From an uncultured Campylobacter sp. (lineage in GTDB: Bacteria; Actinomycetota; Actinomycetes; Mycobacteriales; Mycobacteriaceae): a stretch of DNA of 64,000 nt. Below the pieces are notes generated by a model. That model made no database searches. It had not been told where the DNA came from and saw only the letters and a list, made by a program, of their open reading frames with translations. The stretch lies in assembly GCA_946221035.1 (NCBI GenBank), contig CAMIME010000001.1, positions 115,311-179,310 on the forward strand, written 5' to 3'. Both the position numbers and the translations under genes were made by a program. Positions 24,747 to 34,018 of this stretch are shown piece by piece (position 1 is the stretch's first letter; each line of letters opens with the position of its first letter).

Positions 24747-25823
24747 ATGCCATCGCGTTTTACAATCCCAGGTCAGCGCCCGAAACGAGACGTTGCCCCA
24801 GTACGCGAGACTGCGTTACCTGTGCCAATTGAGCGGTCGATTGATTTTTGCCGCGTCTTCGTCGACGGCAAGCGCCAGCCCGGCAACGTACGCGTGACTC
24901 ACGCCCTGGATGTTGTCGAGCGCGATGAGAACGCGTTCGTCTGGCTTTCTCTGCGTGAACCGACCAACGCGCAAATGGAGAAAATCGCCGAGATCTTCGA
25001 CATCGAGGACCTGGTGGTCGACGACGTCGTCGATGCGCACCAACGGCCGAAGATCGAGCGCCACGATGAGCAGCTGTTCATGGTTGTGCGCTCGGTTAAC
25101 TACCGTGACGACGAAGAGGTCAGCGACGCCCGCGAAATCATTTCCACCGGTGAGGTGCAGATGGTTATCGGGCCGCAGTTCGCGATCACCATTCGCCACA
25201 ATTCGCGCCTGCCGGATCTCACCGCGAAGATCGAGGAGGAAGAGGAGCTGGCAATCCTCGGGCCTACATCCGTTGCGTGGGCCGTCTCCGACTATCTGGT
25301 GGACAACTACCTGCACGTCACCCAGCTGCTGGAGCAGGACGTGGATGAGCTGGAAAACGAGGTGTTCACACCGCGTCACACCATTAACATTGACAAGATT
25401 TACAGCTACAAGCGTGAGATTTTGGAGATGCGCCACGCGATCGACCCCCTTGCCCCCGCGCTGCGCAACGGCCTGACCAACAACAAGGACGTGCTGCGCA
25501 AGGCGCTGCGCACCTACTTCCGCGACGTGCAGGACAATGCCACGATCGTTTCGGACAGGTTGTCGGGCTTCGACGAGCGACTCACCTCGCTTCTCGACGC
25601 CTCCGTGGCCAAGGTGACCCTCCAGCAAAACTCCGATATGCGCACCATCTCCGCGGTTGTCGGTATGGCGGCAGCGCCGACGATGATCGCGGGTGTCTAC
25701 GGGATGAACTTTGAGGACATGCCGGAATTAGGTTGGAAGTGGGGCTATCCCGCGGTGCTGATCGTCATGTTTGCCACAATGGCGCTGATGTTCTGGTGGT
25801 TCCGCCGAAACCACTGGCTTTAG
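24747..25823 (+). CDS. corA: CorA family magnesium/cobalt transporter
   Basis: 358 residues from ATG 24747 with GAAAGGGGG 7 nt upstream. A large cytosolic N-terminal domain is followed by the long stalk helix (DKIYSYKREILEMRHAIDPL and onward) and two C-terminal membrane helices. The pore-loop signature GVYGMNFEDMPEL lies between the helices and identifies a divalent cation channel of the CorA type. The pentamer admits Mg2+ down its gradient. A preceding in-frame region to 24630 crosses the ndh terminator and was rejected. It overlaps the convergent thioesterase gene by 4 nt. Confidence 0.95.
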   Translation: MPSRFTIPGQRPKRDVAPVRETALPVPIERSIDFCRVFVDGKRQPGNVRVTHALDVVERDENAFVWLSLREPTNAQMEKIAEIFDIEDLVVDDVVDAHQRPKIERHDEQLFMVVRSVNYRDDEEVSDAREIISTGEVQMVIGPQFAITIRHNSRLPDLTAKIEEEEELAILGPTSVAWAVSDYLVDNYLHVTQLLEQDVDELENEVFTPRHTINIDKIYSYKREILEMRHAIDPLAPALRNGLTNNKDVLRKALRTYFRDVQDNATIVSDRLSGFDERLTSLLDASVAKVTLQQNSDMRTISAVVGMAAAPTMIAGVYGMNFEDMPELGWKWGYPAVLIVMFATMALMFWWFRRNHWL

Positions 25824-26260
25824 AGAATCATCAGCTTCAGATGCGTTAAGGCGGCGAGCTTGCCGTCCTGCCCGCCAGTGCGCATCTCCACCCGCCACAG
25901 GTGCGTGCGCGAACCCACGTGAATCGGGGTCGCACGTGCCCAAATGCGTTCGCCGGCGCGCACGCTGGCAATCAGGTCTGTCGAGTTGCTCATCCCCACC
26001 GCCGGCTTGGCAGCGGCGGCGATCGCAGCGAGGGAGCCCAGCGTCTCCCCTATCGCGCAGAAAGTCCCGCCGTTGACAATCCCCGCGATTTGGAGGTGGC
26101 GCTCGTCCGCATCCAGGTAGCCCTCCACCAGATCATGGGCACAATGCGTGACGACGATACCTACGGTCGCAGCCAACCCGGTGTTGTGCTCGTTGAGGTA
26201 CGCGAGTTCATCCTCATCCATCGGTGTTGCGATCACTTCGCGCAGCAGCCTGGTTTCCAT
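25820..26260 (-). CDS. PaaI-type hotdog thioesterase
   Basis: 146 residues. The hotdog core is visible as HLQIAGIVNGGTFCAIGETLGSLAA (helix with the conserved N-G-G and acidic residue), GMSNSTDLIASVRAGERIWARATPIHVGSRTHLWRVEM and a final strand LAALTHLKLMIL. Such enzymes hydrolyse acyl- or aryl-CoA thioesters; the substrate cannot be told from sequence. The start has TAGCAT 8 nt upstream on the minus strand. Divergent from gnd, convergent with corA. Confidence 0.85.
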   Translation of the reverse strand: METRLLREVIATPMDEDELAYLNEHNTGLAATVGIVVTHCAHDLVEGYLDADERHLQIAGIVNGGTFCAIGETLGSLAAIAAAAKPAVGMSNSTDLIASVRAGERIWARATPIHVGSRTHLWRVEMRTGGQDGKLAALTHLKLMIL

Positions 26261-26268
26261 GCCTGCTG

Positions 26269-26315
26269 ATGCTATTCGCTGTGTCGGGTCGCTGTGTCGG
26301 GTGCCCGCGTAAGCT
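26269..26315. promoter_or_regulatory. Divergent -10 boxes for the thioesterase gene and gnd
   Basis: Minus-strand TAGCAT (26274-26269) lies 8 nt before the thioesterase ATG; plus-strand TAAGCT (26310-26315) lies 7 nt before the gnd ATG. Both fit leaderless starts. Confidence 0.4.
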
Positions 26316-26322
26316 TGCGGGC

Positions 26323-27795
26323 ATGACTACTCCTGCATCCAATGGTGGACAGCTCGCACAAATCGGTGTCGTCGGCATGGCGGTGATGGGCTCGAACCTC
26401 GCCCGCAACTTCGCTTCCCGCGGCCACACGGTGGCCATTTTTAACCGCTCTCCGGAGAAGACGCGCTCAGTGATCGACGAGTTCGGGCACGAGGGCAACT
26501 TCATTGCTTCGGAAACGATCGAGGAGTTTGTCGCGTCCCTCGAGCGGCCACGCAAGGCGGTCATCATGGTGCAGGCTGGTGCGGCAACGGATGCGGTGAT
26601 CAACCAGCTGGTTGAGGCAATGGATGAGGGCGACATCATCATCGACGGCGGCAATTCCCTATTCACCGACACCATTCGCCGTGAGGCCGAGGTGGCGAAG
26701 ACGGGCCGCCACTTCGTCGGCGCTGGTATTTCCGGCGGTGAGGAGGGGGCGTTGCGTGGTCCGTCCATCATGCCGGGTGGGCCGGCGGAGTCGTGGGAGA
26801 CTCTTGGTCTCCTGCTCGAGGACATTTCCGCCAAGGTCGACGGCGTACCGTGCGTGACCCACATTGGACCCGACGGGGCCGGGCACTTTGCCAAAATGGT
26901 CCACAACGGTATCGAGTACGCGGATATGCAGGTTATTGGTGAGGCCTACCACCTGCTGCGCTACGCCGCAGGCATTGAGCCGGGCGAGATGGCGGACATC
27001 TTCACCGAATGGAACAAGGGTGACCTGGACTCCTATCTGATTGAGATCTCCGCGGAGGTGCTTCGCCAGAAGGACGCGCGGACGGGCAAGCCGTTTATCG
27101 ACGTCATTGTGGATGCCGCGGGTCAGAAGGGCACCGGACGCTGGACCGTGAAGGAAGCGCTCGACCTCGGGGTTCCTACCACCGGCATCGGTGAAGCCGT
27201 GTTTGCTCGCGCCCTGTCCTCCGCGCTCGCGCAGCGTGAAGCGGCACAGGAGATTGGTCTGCCGTCCGGTGATCTCACCTCGCTCGAATCCCTGCGCATT
27301 GACAAGCAGGAGTTCATCGAGGACGTCCGCCGCGCGCTCTACGCCTCCAAACTTGTGGCCTACGCGCAGGGGTTCGACGAGATCAACGCCGGCTCCCAGG
27401 AGCACGGCTGGGACATCAAGCCGGGTGATCTCGCACGCATCTGGCGCGGCGGCTGCATCATCCGGGCGAAGTTCCTGGACCGTATCACCGAAGCGTACGA
27501 GCGTGACCCGCAGCTGCCCTCCCTCCTCCTGGACCCCTACTTCAAGGGTGAGCTGGAAAAGGGCCTGGTGGATTCGTGGCGCCGCGTCGTGGTCACCGCA
27601 ACCCAGCTGGGGCTGCCCGTGCCAGTGTTCGCGTCCTCGCTGTCCTACTACGACTCGCTGCGCGCGCAGCGCTTGCCTGCCGCGTTGATCCAGGGCCAGC
27701 GCGACTTCTTCGGCGCGCACACGTACAAGCGGGTGGACATGGAGGGGACGTTCCACACCACCTGGTCCGGCGAGCGCGAGGAGCTCAGCTACTAG
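26323..27795 (+). CDS. gnd: 6-phosphogluconate dehydrogenase, decarboxylating
   Basis: 490 residues from ATG 26323. NADP-binding GVVGMAVMGSNLARNFASRGH and FNRSPEKT (Arg-Ser selecting NADP) near the start. Catalytic and substrate motifs are GISGGEEGALRGPSIMPGG, HNGIEYADMQVIGEAY, QKGTGRWTVKEALDLG and FGAHTYKRVD near the end. It oxidises 6-phosphogluconate to ribulose 5-phosphate and CO2, the NADPH-yielding step of the pentose phosphate pathway. An upstream in-frame region to 26224 overlaps the thioesterase start and lacks family similarity. Confidence 0.97.
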   Translation: MTTPASNGGQLAQIGVVGMAVMGSNLARNFASRGHTVAIFNRSPEKTRSVIDEFGHEGNFIASETIEEFVASLERPRKAVIMVQAGAATDAVINQLVEAMDEGDIIIDGGNSLFTDTIRREAEVAKTGRHFVGAGISGGEEGALRGPSIMPGGPAESWETLGLLLEDISAKVDGVPCVTHIGPDGAGHFAKMVHNGIEYADMQVIGEAYHLLRYAAGIEPGEMADIFTEWNKGDLDSYLIEISAEVLRQKDARTGKPFIDVIVDAAGQKGTGRWTVKEALDLGVPTTGIGEAVFARALSSALAQREAAQEIGLPSGDLTSLESLRIDKQEFIEDVRRALYASKLVAYAQGFDEINAGSQEHGWDIKPGDLARIWRGGCIIRAKFLDRITEAYERDPQLPSLLLDPYFKGELEKGLVDSWRRVVVTATQLGLPVPVFASSLSYYDSLRAQRLPAALIQGQRDFFGAHTYKRVDMEGTFHTTWSGEREELSY

Positions 27796-27838
27796 GGCTT
27801 CCGGCCGGAGCTTTTGCCTCCCTGGGCCCCGCCCCGCG

Positions 27839-27844
27839 TAGAGT
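27839..27844 (+). promoter_or_regulatory. -10 box of the DEAD-box helicase gene (leaderless)
   Basis: TAGAGT, 7 nt before the ATG at 27852. Confidence 0.4.
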
Positions 27845-27851
27845 ATCCCGA

Positions 27852-29192
27852 ATGACCACATTCGCCGACCTCGGCCTTCCCCGCCCGATCGTGCAGGTGC
27901 TTGCCCAACAGGGCATCACCGAGCCGTTCCCGATCCAAGCAGCGGCGATCCCCGATGCCCTTTCAGGCAAGGACGTCCTTGGGCGTGGGCCGACCGGATC
28001 TGGAAAGACATTCACGTTCGGTCTTCCCATGCTCGCCCGTTTGGAGGGAGCGCCGTCGAAGCCAGGCCACCCGCGTGGGCTCGTGTTGGCCCCCACCAGG
28101 GAGTTGGCCACGCAGATCCGCGAGCGTTTGGACGAACCGGCGGCCGCGCTGGGCTTGCGTGTGCTCGATGTAGTCGGCGGCGTCAACATCAACCACCACA
28201 TCCGCTCGCTCGCCGCCCCGGTAGACATTCTGGTGGCCACCCCGGGTCGCGCCCAGGACCTGATCAATCAGGGGAAACTCTGGCTCGACCGGGTTGAGAT
28301 CACCGCGTTGGATGAGGCCGATCAGATGGCCGACATGGGTTTCCTCCCCCAAGTGCGCAAGTTATTGGATCTCACGCCGCAAGGCGGGCAGCGGCTGCTG
28401 TTTTCCGCGACGCTGGACGGGGACGTCGAAAAGCTTGTGGCTCGCTACATGCGCAACCCGGTGGCGCACTCGACCGCCCCGGTTGAGGCCGCGGTGGACA
28501 CCATGGAACACCACCGTCTCCTCGTCGGAGGCCGTGAGAGCAAGAATGAGATCGTCCTGCAGATTGCCGCCCGCGAGGGTAAGACGATCATGTTCATGCG
28601 CACCAAGCATGGCGTCGACCGCCAGGTGAAGAAGCTGCGCCGAGTCGGTATCAACGCCCTCGGCCTCCACGGCGACAAGGGTCAGGGCGCCCGCACGCGT
28701 GCGTTAGAGGGGTTCGCAGACGGCTCGGCGCCGGTGCTGGTTGCTACCGACATCGCCGCGCGCGGCATCGATATCGACGATGTCAGCTTGGTGGTGCACG
28801 TGGACCCGCCCGCCGAACACAAGGCATACCTGCACCGCGCCGGGCGCACAGCGCGCGCGGGTGAGTCTGGCACGGTGGTCACGCTTGTGATGGACGAACA
28901 GCGGAAAGAGGTTTCCCAGTTGCTGCGCAAGGCCGGAGTGGACGCGCAGGAAGTCTCGGTCGAGCCGATGTCGGAGTCCTTGGTTACGATTACCGGAGCA
29001 CGCGTCCCGAACGGAACGCCGCTGCCCCCTCCCGGTCAGCCCCAGCAGGGGTCGAGGCCGCAGGGCGGGGCTCGACGGCGCTCATCTTCCCCCGGCCGCA
29101 GGTCGTCGGGAGGACGCACGAGCGGTAACGGGCAGCGGGCTGGAGCGCGGGGCCGCCGCGCGAACTCTCAACGAAGGAGTAATGGCCGCTAA
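27852..29192 (+). CDS. DEAD-box RNA helicase (RhlE-like)
   Basis: 446 residues. All core motifs are present: FADLGLPRPIVQVLAQQGITEPFPIQ (Q motif), GPTGSGKT, PTRELA, TPGR, DEAD within ALDEADQMADMGF, SAT, and HRAGRTARAG. The C-terminal ~75 residues are Arg/Gly/Ser-rich and basic, a typical RNA-binding tail. Such helicases remodel RNA in ribosome assembly or mRNA turnover, often at low temperature. The frame extends upstream into gnd in sequence but the start is fixed by the leaderless -10 box and the Q motif. Confidence 0.92.
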   Translation: MTTFADLGLPRPIVQVLAQQGITEPFPIQAAAIPDALSGKDVLGRGPTGSGKTFTFGLPMLARLEGAPSKPGHPRGLVLAPTRELATQIRERLDEPAAALGLRVLDVVGGVNINHHIRSLAAPVDILVATPGRAQDLINQGKLWLDRVEITALDEADQMADMGFLPQVRKLLDLTPQGGQRLLFSATLDGDVEKLVARYMRNPVAHSTAPVEAAVDTMEHHRLLVGGRESKNEIVLQIAAREGKTIMFMRTKHGVDRQVKKLRRVGINALGLHGDKGQGARTRALEGFADGSAPVLVATDIAARGIDIDDVSLVVHVDPPAEHKAYLHRAGRTARAGESGTVVTLVMDEQRKEVSQLLRKAGVDAQEVSVEPMSESLVTITGARVPNGTPLPPPGQPQQGSRPQGGARRRSSSPGRRSSGGRTSGNGQRAGARGRRANSQRRSNGR

Positions 29193-29210
29193 GGCTCACC
29201 AACCACCCCC

Positions 29211-30617
29211 ATGGACCTCTTCCTCTCCATCCTCGCCCTCCTGGCCTTTGTCGCGCTAACGGCCTCGACGGGCTTGTTCGTCGCGATCGAGTTCGCGATG
29301 ACCGGTATCGAGCGCTCGACGGTGGAAGCGCATGTGAAAGAGCGTGGCGACGGTCGAGCGCGCGCAGTCGCTCGCGATCACGCCAACCTCTCTTTTGTCC
29401 TCTCCGGTGCGCAGCTGGGGATCACCTTGACCACGCTCGCCTCAGGTTTCCTCGCGGAACCTGTGCTGGGCAAGTTCTTCACCCCGGCTTTAGAAGCCGT
29501 CGGCCTGCCCGGCGCCGCGTCCAAGACGGTAGCGCTAGTCCTGGCGCTTGCGGTGGCGACACTGCTGTCGATGGTGTTCGGCGAGCTGGTGCCGAAGAAC
29601 ATCGCGATTACGGATCCGCTTTCAACAGCACGTGTAGTGGTACCCCCGGTGCACTGGTTCAACACGGCGTTTCGGTGGTTCATCCACTTCCTTAACGCTT
29701 CAGCTAACTGGGTGGTGCGAAAACTCGGAATCGAGCCGGCGGACGAGTTGGCTTCCGCCCGGTCGTCCCAAGAGCTCGGCGCCATGGTGCGCAGCTCCGC
29801 GGAGGCAGGTGGGTTAGATGCTGCGACGGCGGCGGTCATCGACCGGTCCCTGCGATTCGGGGACACCACGGCGGAGGAGGTGATGACTCCGCGTTCCACC
29901 ATCGAGTCCCTGGACGCGGACGACACGGTTGCGGATCTCATCGCGCTGGCCAGGGAGACCGGGCATTCCCGCTTCCCTGTCCGCCGAGGTGACCTGGACG
30001 ACACCCTGGGCGTCGTGCACGTAAAAGACGCGTTTTCTGTCGACCGAGCGGAACGGGCTACCACAAAGCTGGCAGGCATCGCGCGGCAGGTTCCCTTCGT
30101 GCCGGGCACGCTGGATGGAGACTCTGTGCTCAACCGCGTGCGTTCGGCCGGCTCCCAGGTGGTGCTAGTGGCGGACGAGTACGGCGGCACCCAAGGCTTG
30201 GTCACCATCGAGGACCTCGTTGAAGAGATTCTGGGTGAGGTGTACGACGAATACGACGACCGGGAAAGCGACCGCGACTTCGTCCGCTACGGCACGTCTT
30301 GGGACGTCTCGGGCCTGGTTCGCTTGGACGAGTTCGCTGAGCGCACGGGGTTCGATGCCCCGGACGGGCCGTATGAAACGCTCGGTGGGTTGATCATGGC
30401 CACGCTGGGCAGGATTCCGGAGGTTGGTGACGAAGTGGTGCTCACGGACGGCGCGACATCGTTCCAGGAAGAGTTCAAATCCGGTGTCGGTGGTGAATGG
30501 CTCGCCCAGGTCACCGACATGGACGGCCGGCGCATCGACCGTGCGTTGCTACGGCCCATTTCGCCCGAAGAGGCGGAGGAAGCCGCCCTAGCCCAGCAGC
30601 AAGGTGAGGCGAAATGA
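29211..30617 (+). CDS. CNNM/CBS-domain transporter-like protein with CorC domain
   Basis: 468 residues. Four N-terminal membrane segments of the CNNM (DUF21) domain (residues 1-180, with SGAQLGITLTTLASGFLAEP and FGELVPKNIAI), a CBS pair (about 215-340, VMTPRSTIESLDADDTVADL and GTQGLVTIEDLVEEILGE) and a C-terminal CorC_HlyC domain (about 360-450). The family is linked to magnesium or other divalent-cation export and is often misnamed hemolysin. It is followed with a 4-nt overlap by a paralogue, so the two may form a hetero-oligomer. corA, another magnesium gene, lies 3.4 kb upstream. Confidence 0.88.
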   Translation: MDLFLSILALLAFVALTASTGLFVAIEFAMTGIERSTVEAHVKERGDGRARAVARDHANLSFVLSGAQLGITLTTLASGFLAEPVLGKFFTPALEAVGLPGAASKTVALVLALAVATLLSMVFGELVPKNIAITDPLSTARVVVPPVHWFNTAFRWFIHFLNASANWVVRKLGIEPADELASARSSQELGAMVRSSAEAGGLDAATAAVIDRSLRFGDTTAEEVMTPRSTIESLDADDTVADLIALARETGHSRFPVRRGDLDDTLGVVHVKDAFSVDRAERATTKLAGIARQVPFVPGTLDGDSVLNRVRSAGSQVVLVADEYGGTQGLVTIEDLVEEILGEVYDEYDDRESDRDFVRYGTSWDVSGLVRLDEFAERTGFDAPDGPYETLGGLIMATLGRIPEVGDEVVLTDGATSFQEEFKSGVGGEWLAQVTDMDGRRIDRALLRPISPEEAEEAALAQQQGEAK

Positions 30618-31672
30618 GTATCTGGTTCGCCATCCTCCTCATCGTCGGCCTGCTTGCCGCAAACGCCTTCTTCGTCAGCGCCGAGTTCGCCCTGGTGTCC
30701 TCGCGCAGAGACCGCCTCGAATCACTCCTTGCGCAGGGCAAGAAGCAAGCGGAGCACGTGCTCTACGCCACGGAGCACCTCTCGATCTACCTCGCTGGTG
30801 CCCAGTTTGGTATCACCGTCGCATCGCTGATCCTGGGCAAGGTGGCAGAGCCCGCGATCGCCACCTATATCGAGGGGCCCTTCCTGCGTCTCGGAGCCCC
30901 GGAGGATCTCCTCCACCCGATCTCCTTCGTCATCGCGCTCGCTATCATTTCGTTCTTGCACATCTTGTTCGGCGAGATGGTGCCAAAGAACATCGCGATC
31001 GCGGGACCTGAACAAACCGCGATGTGGCTCACCCCTGCGATGACGCTGTGGATCAAGCTCACCCGGCCCGTGTTGGAGGCGCTGAACTGGGTGTCGCGCA
31101 AGACCCTGCAAGCGTTCGGCATCGAGCAACGCGACGAGCTCGACGCCACCGTGGACCAGCAGCAGCTGGCGTCCATGATCCAGGAATCGCGCGAAGAGGG
31201 CCTTCTGGACGCCGAAGAAACGGTGCGCCTAGCCAAGGCCCTGCGCCAGGATTCACGGAGCCTGCGCGAGGTCATGATTCCGCTGAAGGACCTCAAAACC
31301 ATCCCCTACAACCCGCGCGGCATCCGCCTCTCCGTCATCGAGGAGGCAGTGCGTGAAACGGGGTACTCGCGCTTCCCCGTCCGGTTCGGCGCAAACACCC
31401 TGGTGGGCTACGTGCACGTCAAGGATATTTTGGACTTGATGGAGTCCGACGACGTCGACCCCGTGGCACCGGCGAAGCGCATTCGGCCGCTGACTGTGGT
31501 GGACGGCGCCCAGTCGATGGATGACGCACTCGCCCAGCTCCACCGACGCTCCGCGCACATGGCTGAGGTGCACGAAAACGGCATCCTCGTCGGCGTCGTC
31601 GCGCTGGAGGACCTAATTGAGGAGTACGTGGGCACCGTGTCCGACTGGACCCACGAGGACGAGCAAGAGTAG
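30614..31672 (+). CDS. CNNM/CBS-domain protein lacking the CorC domain
   Basis: 352 residues. Same plan as the upstream gene: SAEFALVSSRRDRLE, AGAQFGITVASLILGKVAEP, FGEMVPKNIAIAGPEQ in the membrane domain, then a CBS pair (VMIPLKDLKTIPYN, GYSRFPVRFGANTLVGYVHVKDILDL, ILVGVVALEDLIEEYVG). The chain stops after the CBS pair, so the CorC_HlyC module is absent. The 4-nt overlap with the upstream paralogue suggests coupled synthesis and a joint complex. Confidence 0.87.
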   Translation: MSIWFAILLIVGLLAANAFFVSAEFALVSSRRDRLESLLAQGKKQAEHVLYATEHLSIYLAGAQFGITVASLILGKVAEPAIATYIEGPFLRLGAPEDLLHPISFVIALAIISFLHILFGEMVPKNIAIAGPEQTAMWLTPAMTLWIKLTRPVLEALNWVSRKTLQAFGIEQRDELDATVDQQQLASMIQESREEGLLDAEETVRLAKALRQDSRSLREVMIPLKDLKTIPYNPRGIRLSVIEEAVRETGYSRFPVRFGANTLVGYVHVKDILDLMESDDVDPVAPAKRIRPLTVVDGAQSMDDALAQLHRRSAHMAEVHENGILVGVVALEDLIEEYVGTVSDWTHEDEQE

Positions 31673-31676
31673 CCCT

Positions 31677-32549
31677 GTGGTCCAGCTGCTCTCCCCCGAC
31701 GTCTACCTCGAACGCATTGCCACCCACGAAGCGCGCGCCGCAAAGTGGGCTGACCCGAGGGTCGAACGACGCGCCCACGGCGAGGGGCACCCTGTGTGGG
31801 ATTTCCTGTTCGACTACTACCCACTACGCCCCGCGCACCTCAAGCGCTGGCACCCCGGCGCTGGCGTCGGCCTTGTCGACGGCCACGGGTTGCCCCACGC
31901 CAAGTGGCGGGATTACGTGGTCTCGCCTCAGGGCACCGTTTCCCTTGACGTGGCCTCCTTCATGCGCCACCGAGGACAAGAGGTGGAGTGGGTGAAGGGG
32001 CTGCTCGGAGCCGTCGAGAAGCGGGAAGCTCACTTCGATTGCTTCGGGCTGCACGAATGGGCCATGGTGTACCGAACGAACGCGCCGCGCCACGGTTTGC
32101 CGCTGCGGCTTGGGGCCGAGGGCACCAACGCTGTGGTGGAATCGCACCAGCTGAAGTGCTCCCACTTCGACGCCTTTCGATTCTTCACTCCGGCTGCGCG
32201 ACCGCTGAACCTTACGGTGCTCAACCGGGAGACGCAGGCGGACCATGATCAGCCCGGGTGCGTGCACGTGAGCATGGACCTGTACAAGTGGGCGATTAAG
32301 CTGGGCCCGCTTGTGCCTGGAGAGCTGTTGATGGACGCCTTTGAGCTCGCAGCCGAGGCGCGCCGGCTGGACATGGAGGCCTCCCCATACGACTGCAGGG
32401 AGCTCGGTTTCGACGTCGTCGCCGTGGAGACGCCCGCTGGGAAAGCAACGTACGTGTCCCGTCAGCGCGACCTTGCGCGCCGGGCGCGGCCGATCCGCGA
32501 GGGCTTACTTACCGCAATTGACGCAGCCCAGGCAATGCTCCCAAGCTAA
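31677..32549 (+). CDS. Conserved actinobacterial protein, often labelled 3-methyladenine DNA glycosylase
   Basis: 290 residues from GTG 31677, 4 nt after the CNNM gene. Distinct blocks are WDFLFDYYPLRPAHLKRWHPG, HAKWRDYV, CFGLHEWAMVYR, HGLPLRLG, CSHFDAFRFFT and CVHVSMDLYKWAIKLGPLVPGELLMDAFELA. Proteins of this length and pattern are often annotated as 3-methyladenine glycosylases in actinobacteria, but I see no helix-hairpin-helix or other repair-enzyme motif. The conserved His, Asp, Arg and Trp residues look enzymatic. I would treat the function as unproven. Confidence 0.7.
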   Translation: MVQLLSPDVYLERIATHEARAAKWADPRVERRAHGEGHPVWDFLFDYYPLRPAHLKRWHPGAGVGLVDGHGLPHAKWRDYVVSPQGTVSLDVASFMRHRGQEVEWVKGLLGAVEKREAHFDCFGLHEWAMVYRTNAPRHGLPLRLGAEGTNAVVESHQLKCSHFDAFRFFTPAARPLNLTVLNRETQADHDQPGCVHVSMDLYKWAIKLGPLVPGELLMDAFELAAEARRLDMEASPYDCRELGFDVVAVETPAGKATYVSRQRDLARRARPIREGLLTAIDAAQAMLPS

Positions 32550-32600
32550 ACTTGCGCTTGAGGTTTGGCACGCGTCGACAGCAAAGGCGGTACATCTGCG

Positions 32601-34001
32601 ATGGCACGGCATTCGAACGGCAAGAACAACTACTCGTTGTCCGCAGGCGCGATCGTCGTACTGCTGGTCCTAGCGCTGGCGGTTGCCAGCGCGATCTGGT
32701 ACGTCCTCGGCCGCGACGATGCGGCGGAACTATCCGCCGCCAGCGAGCCGAACTGCGTCGCGGGTGACCTCACGCTTCCCATCGCCGCGTCAGACAGCTC
32801 CGCGGGCAAGACGCTTATCGACGCCTACGGTCGCAACCACCCAGTCGTCCGCGACTACTGCGTCCGCCCGGAGCTGGTCACAGATCTCGCGTCGGCCGCG
32901 GTGTACATCGCACCCAACACTGGGGTGACACACCAGGAGATCGCGAACGCGGGGCGCAACGCCGCGGTGTCGGACCCGCAGCCGGTGTTGAGTGACACCG
33001 TTGGTCTTGCTGGCAGGGAGGATGCCGACCCAGCGAAGGTGGATCTGTCGAAGGTGCGCTTCCCCGTCGCGGAGGAACCCGCAGCCTCCGCCCTTGTGGC
33101 CTCGCTCGTCGCTGCGAACGACAGCGACGCGATCAAGGCGTTGACGGACCAGCGGATCACGCGCCTGGACGATTTTTCTGCGGATGACGGCACATTCGCC
33201 GCGACGGCCGAGGGCAGTACCCCGGAGGGCCTGACATTTACTCCGCTTGCGGGCGAGGTGGTCTACACCGCCATCGCTCTCAACCAGAACGATCGTGTCG
33301 ATGAGAACCAGTCCCGGGCCGGGCAGGATTTCGCCCGATTCTCCGCCGAGCGTTTCGACGGCTCCGTTGCCGACCAACCCGTTATCCCCGACCTCGTTTG
33401 GGCGGCCGCGATGCCGACCGGCGGCGAGAACATCACCTCCACCTCTTCGGATGAGACCGCGCCGGAGAACACCTTGTTCCTGCTGGACACTTCGGACGCT
33501 ATGGCACCTTACATTGACGCCGCCGCCGAGGCGATCGGGGTGACGGCGCGTGAGGTTGCCGCGGCCGGGTACGAGGTGGGGTTGTGGAACTACTCCTCCC
33601 CCTTGAACCCAGGCGTAGTGCTCAGTTACCGCCGGAACATTGACCTGAGTGAGGGCGGTGACGATGTCGCCACCGCGGTGTCGCGTTTCCTCACGGGTGG
33701 AGTGCCGCAAACCCGTGAGGCACTCGAGGCCGCGGTGAGCGCCTACTCCCAGGCCCCAGCCAAGACCCGAATCGTCTTGGTTACCACGGGCACAGCCGAC
33801 AGCTCAGGCAGCGCGGAGGACGATTCCACATACGTTGACGTCGTGGGCAATAGCGCCGGGGACAACGTGGATATCAGCGTCGTGCACGTAGGTGGCGGCC
33901 AGACCGATGCGGCTGTAGAGAAACTCGCCCGCGTCCACGAGACGGCAGACGGCGGGCAAGAAGAAATGGCCGCGGCTGTCAAGCGCGCGGCCGGGTTATA
34001 A
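32601..34001 (+). CDS. Membrane-anchored protein with a von Willebrand A-like domain
   Basis: 466 residues from ATG 32601 with AAAGGCGG upstream; a TTG at 32565 is unlikely. One membrane helix (about residues 15-36, AIVVLLVLALAVASAIWYVLG) anchors a large outside part. Residues ~45-270 resemble a periplasmic substrate-binding fold by composition only. The C-terminal ~180 residues look like a vWA domain: TLFLLDTSDAMAPYIDAAAEAIG (a DTSDAM version of the DxSxS metal site), VGLWNYSS, and TRIVLVTTGTADSSGS. A role in the envelope is inferred. It converges with the MerR-type gene. Confidence 0.65.
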   Translation: MARHSNGKNNYSLSAGAIVVLLVLALAVASAIWYVLGRDDAAELSAASEPNCVAGDLTLPIAASDSSAGKTLIDAYGRNHPVVRDYCVRPELVTDLASAAVYIAPNTGVTHQEIANAGRNAAVSDPQPVLSDTVGLAGREDADPAKVDLSKVRFPVAEEPAASALVASLVAANDSDAIKALTDQRITRLDDFSADDGTFAATAEGSTPEGLTFTPLAGEVVYTAIALNQNDRVDENQSRAGQDFARFSAERFDGSVADQPVIPDLVWAAAMPTGGENITSTSSDETAPENTLFLLDTSDAMAPYIDAAAEAIGVTAREVAAAGYEVGLWNYSSPLNPGVVLSYRRNIDLSEGGDDVATAVSRFLTGGVPQTREALEAAVSAYSQAPAKTRIVLVTTGTADSSGSAEDDSTYVDVVGNSAGDNVDISVVHVGGGQTDAAVEKLARVHETADGGQEEMAAAVKRAAGL

Positions 34002-34018
34002 AAGCTGGTGTAACAAGC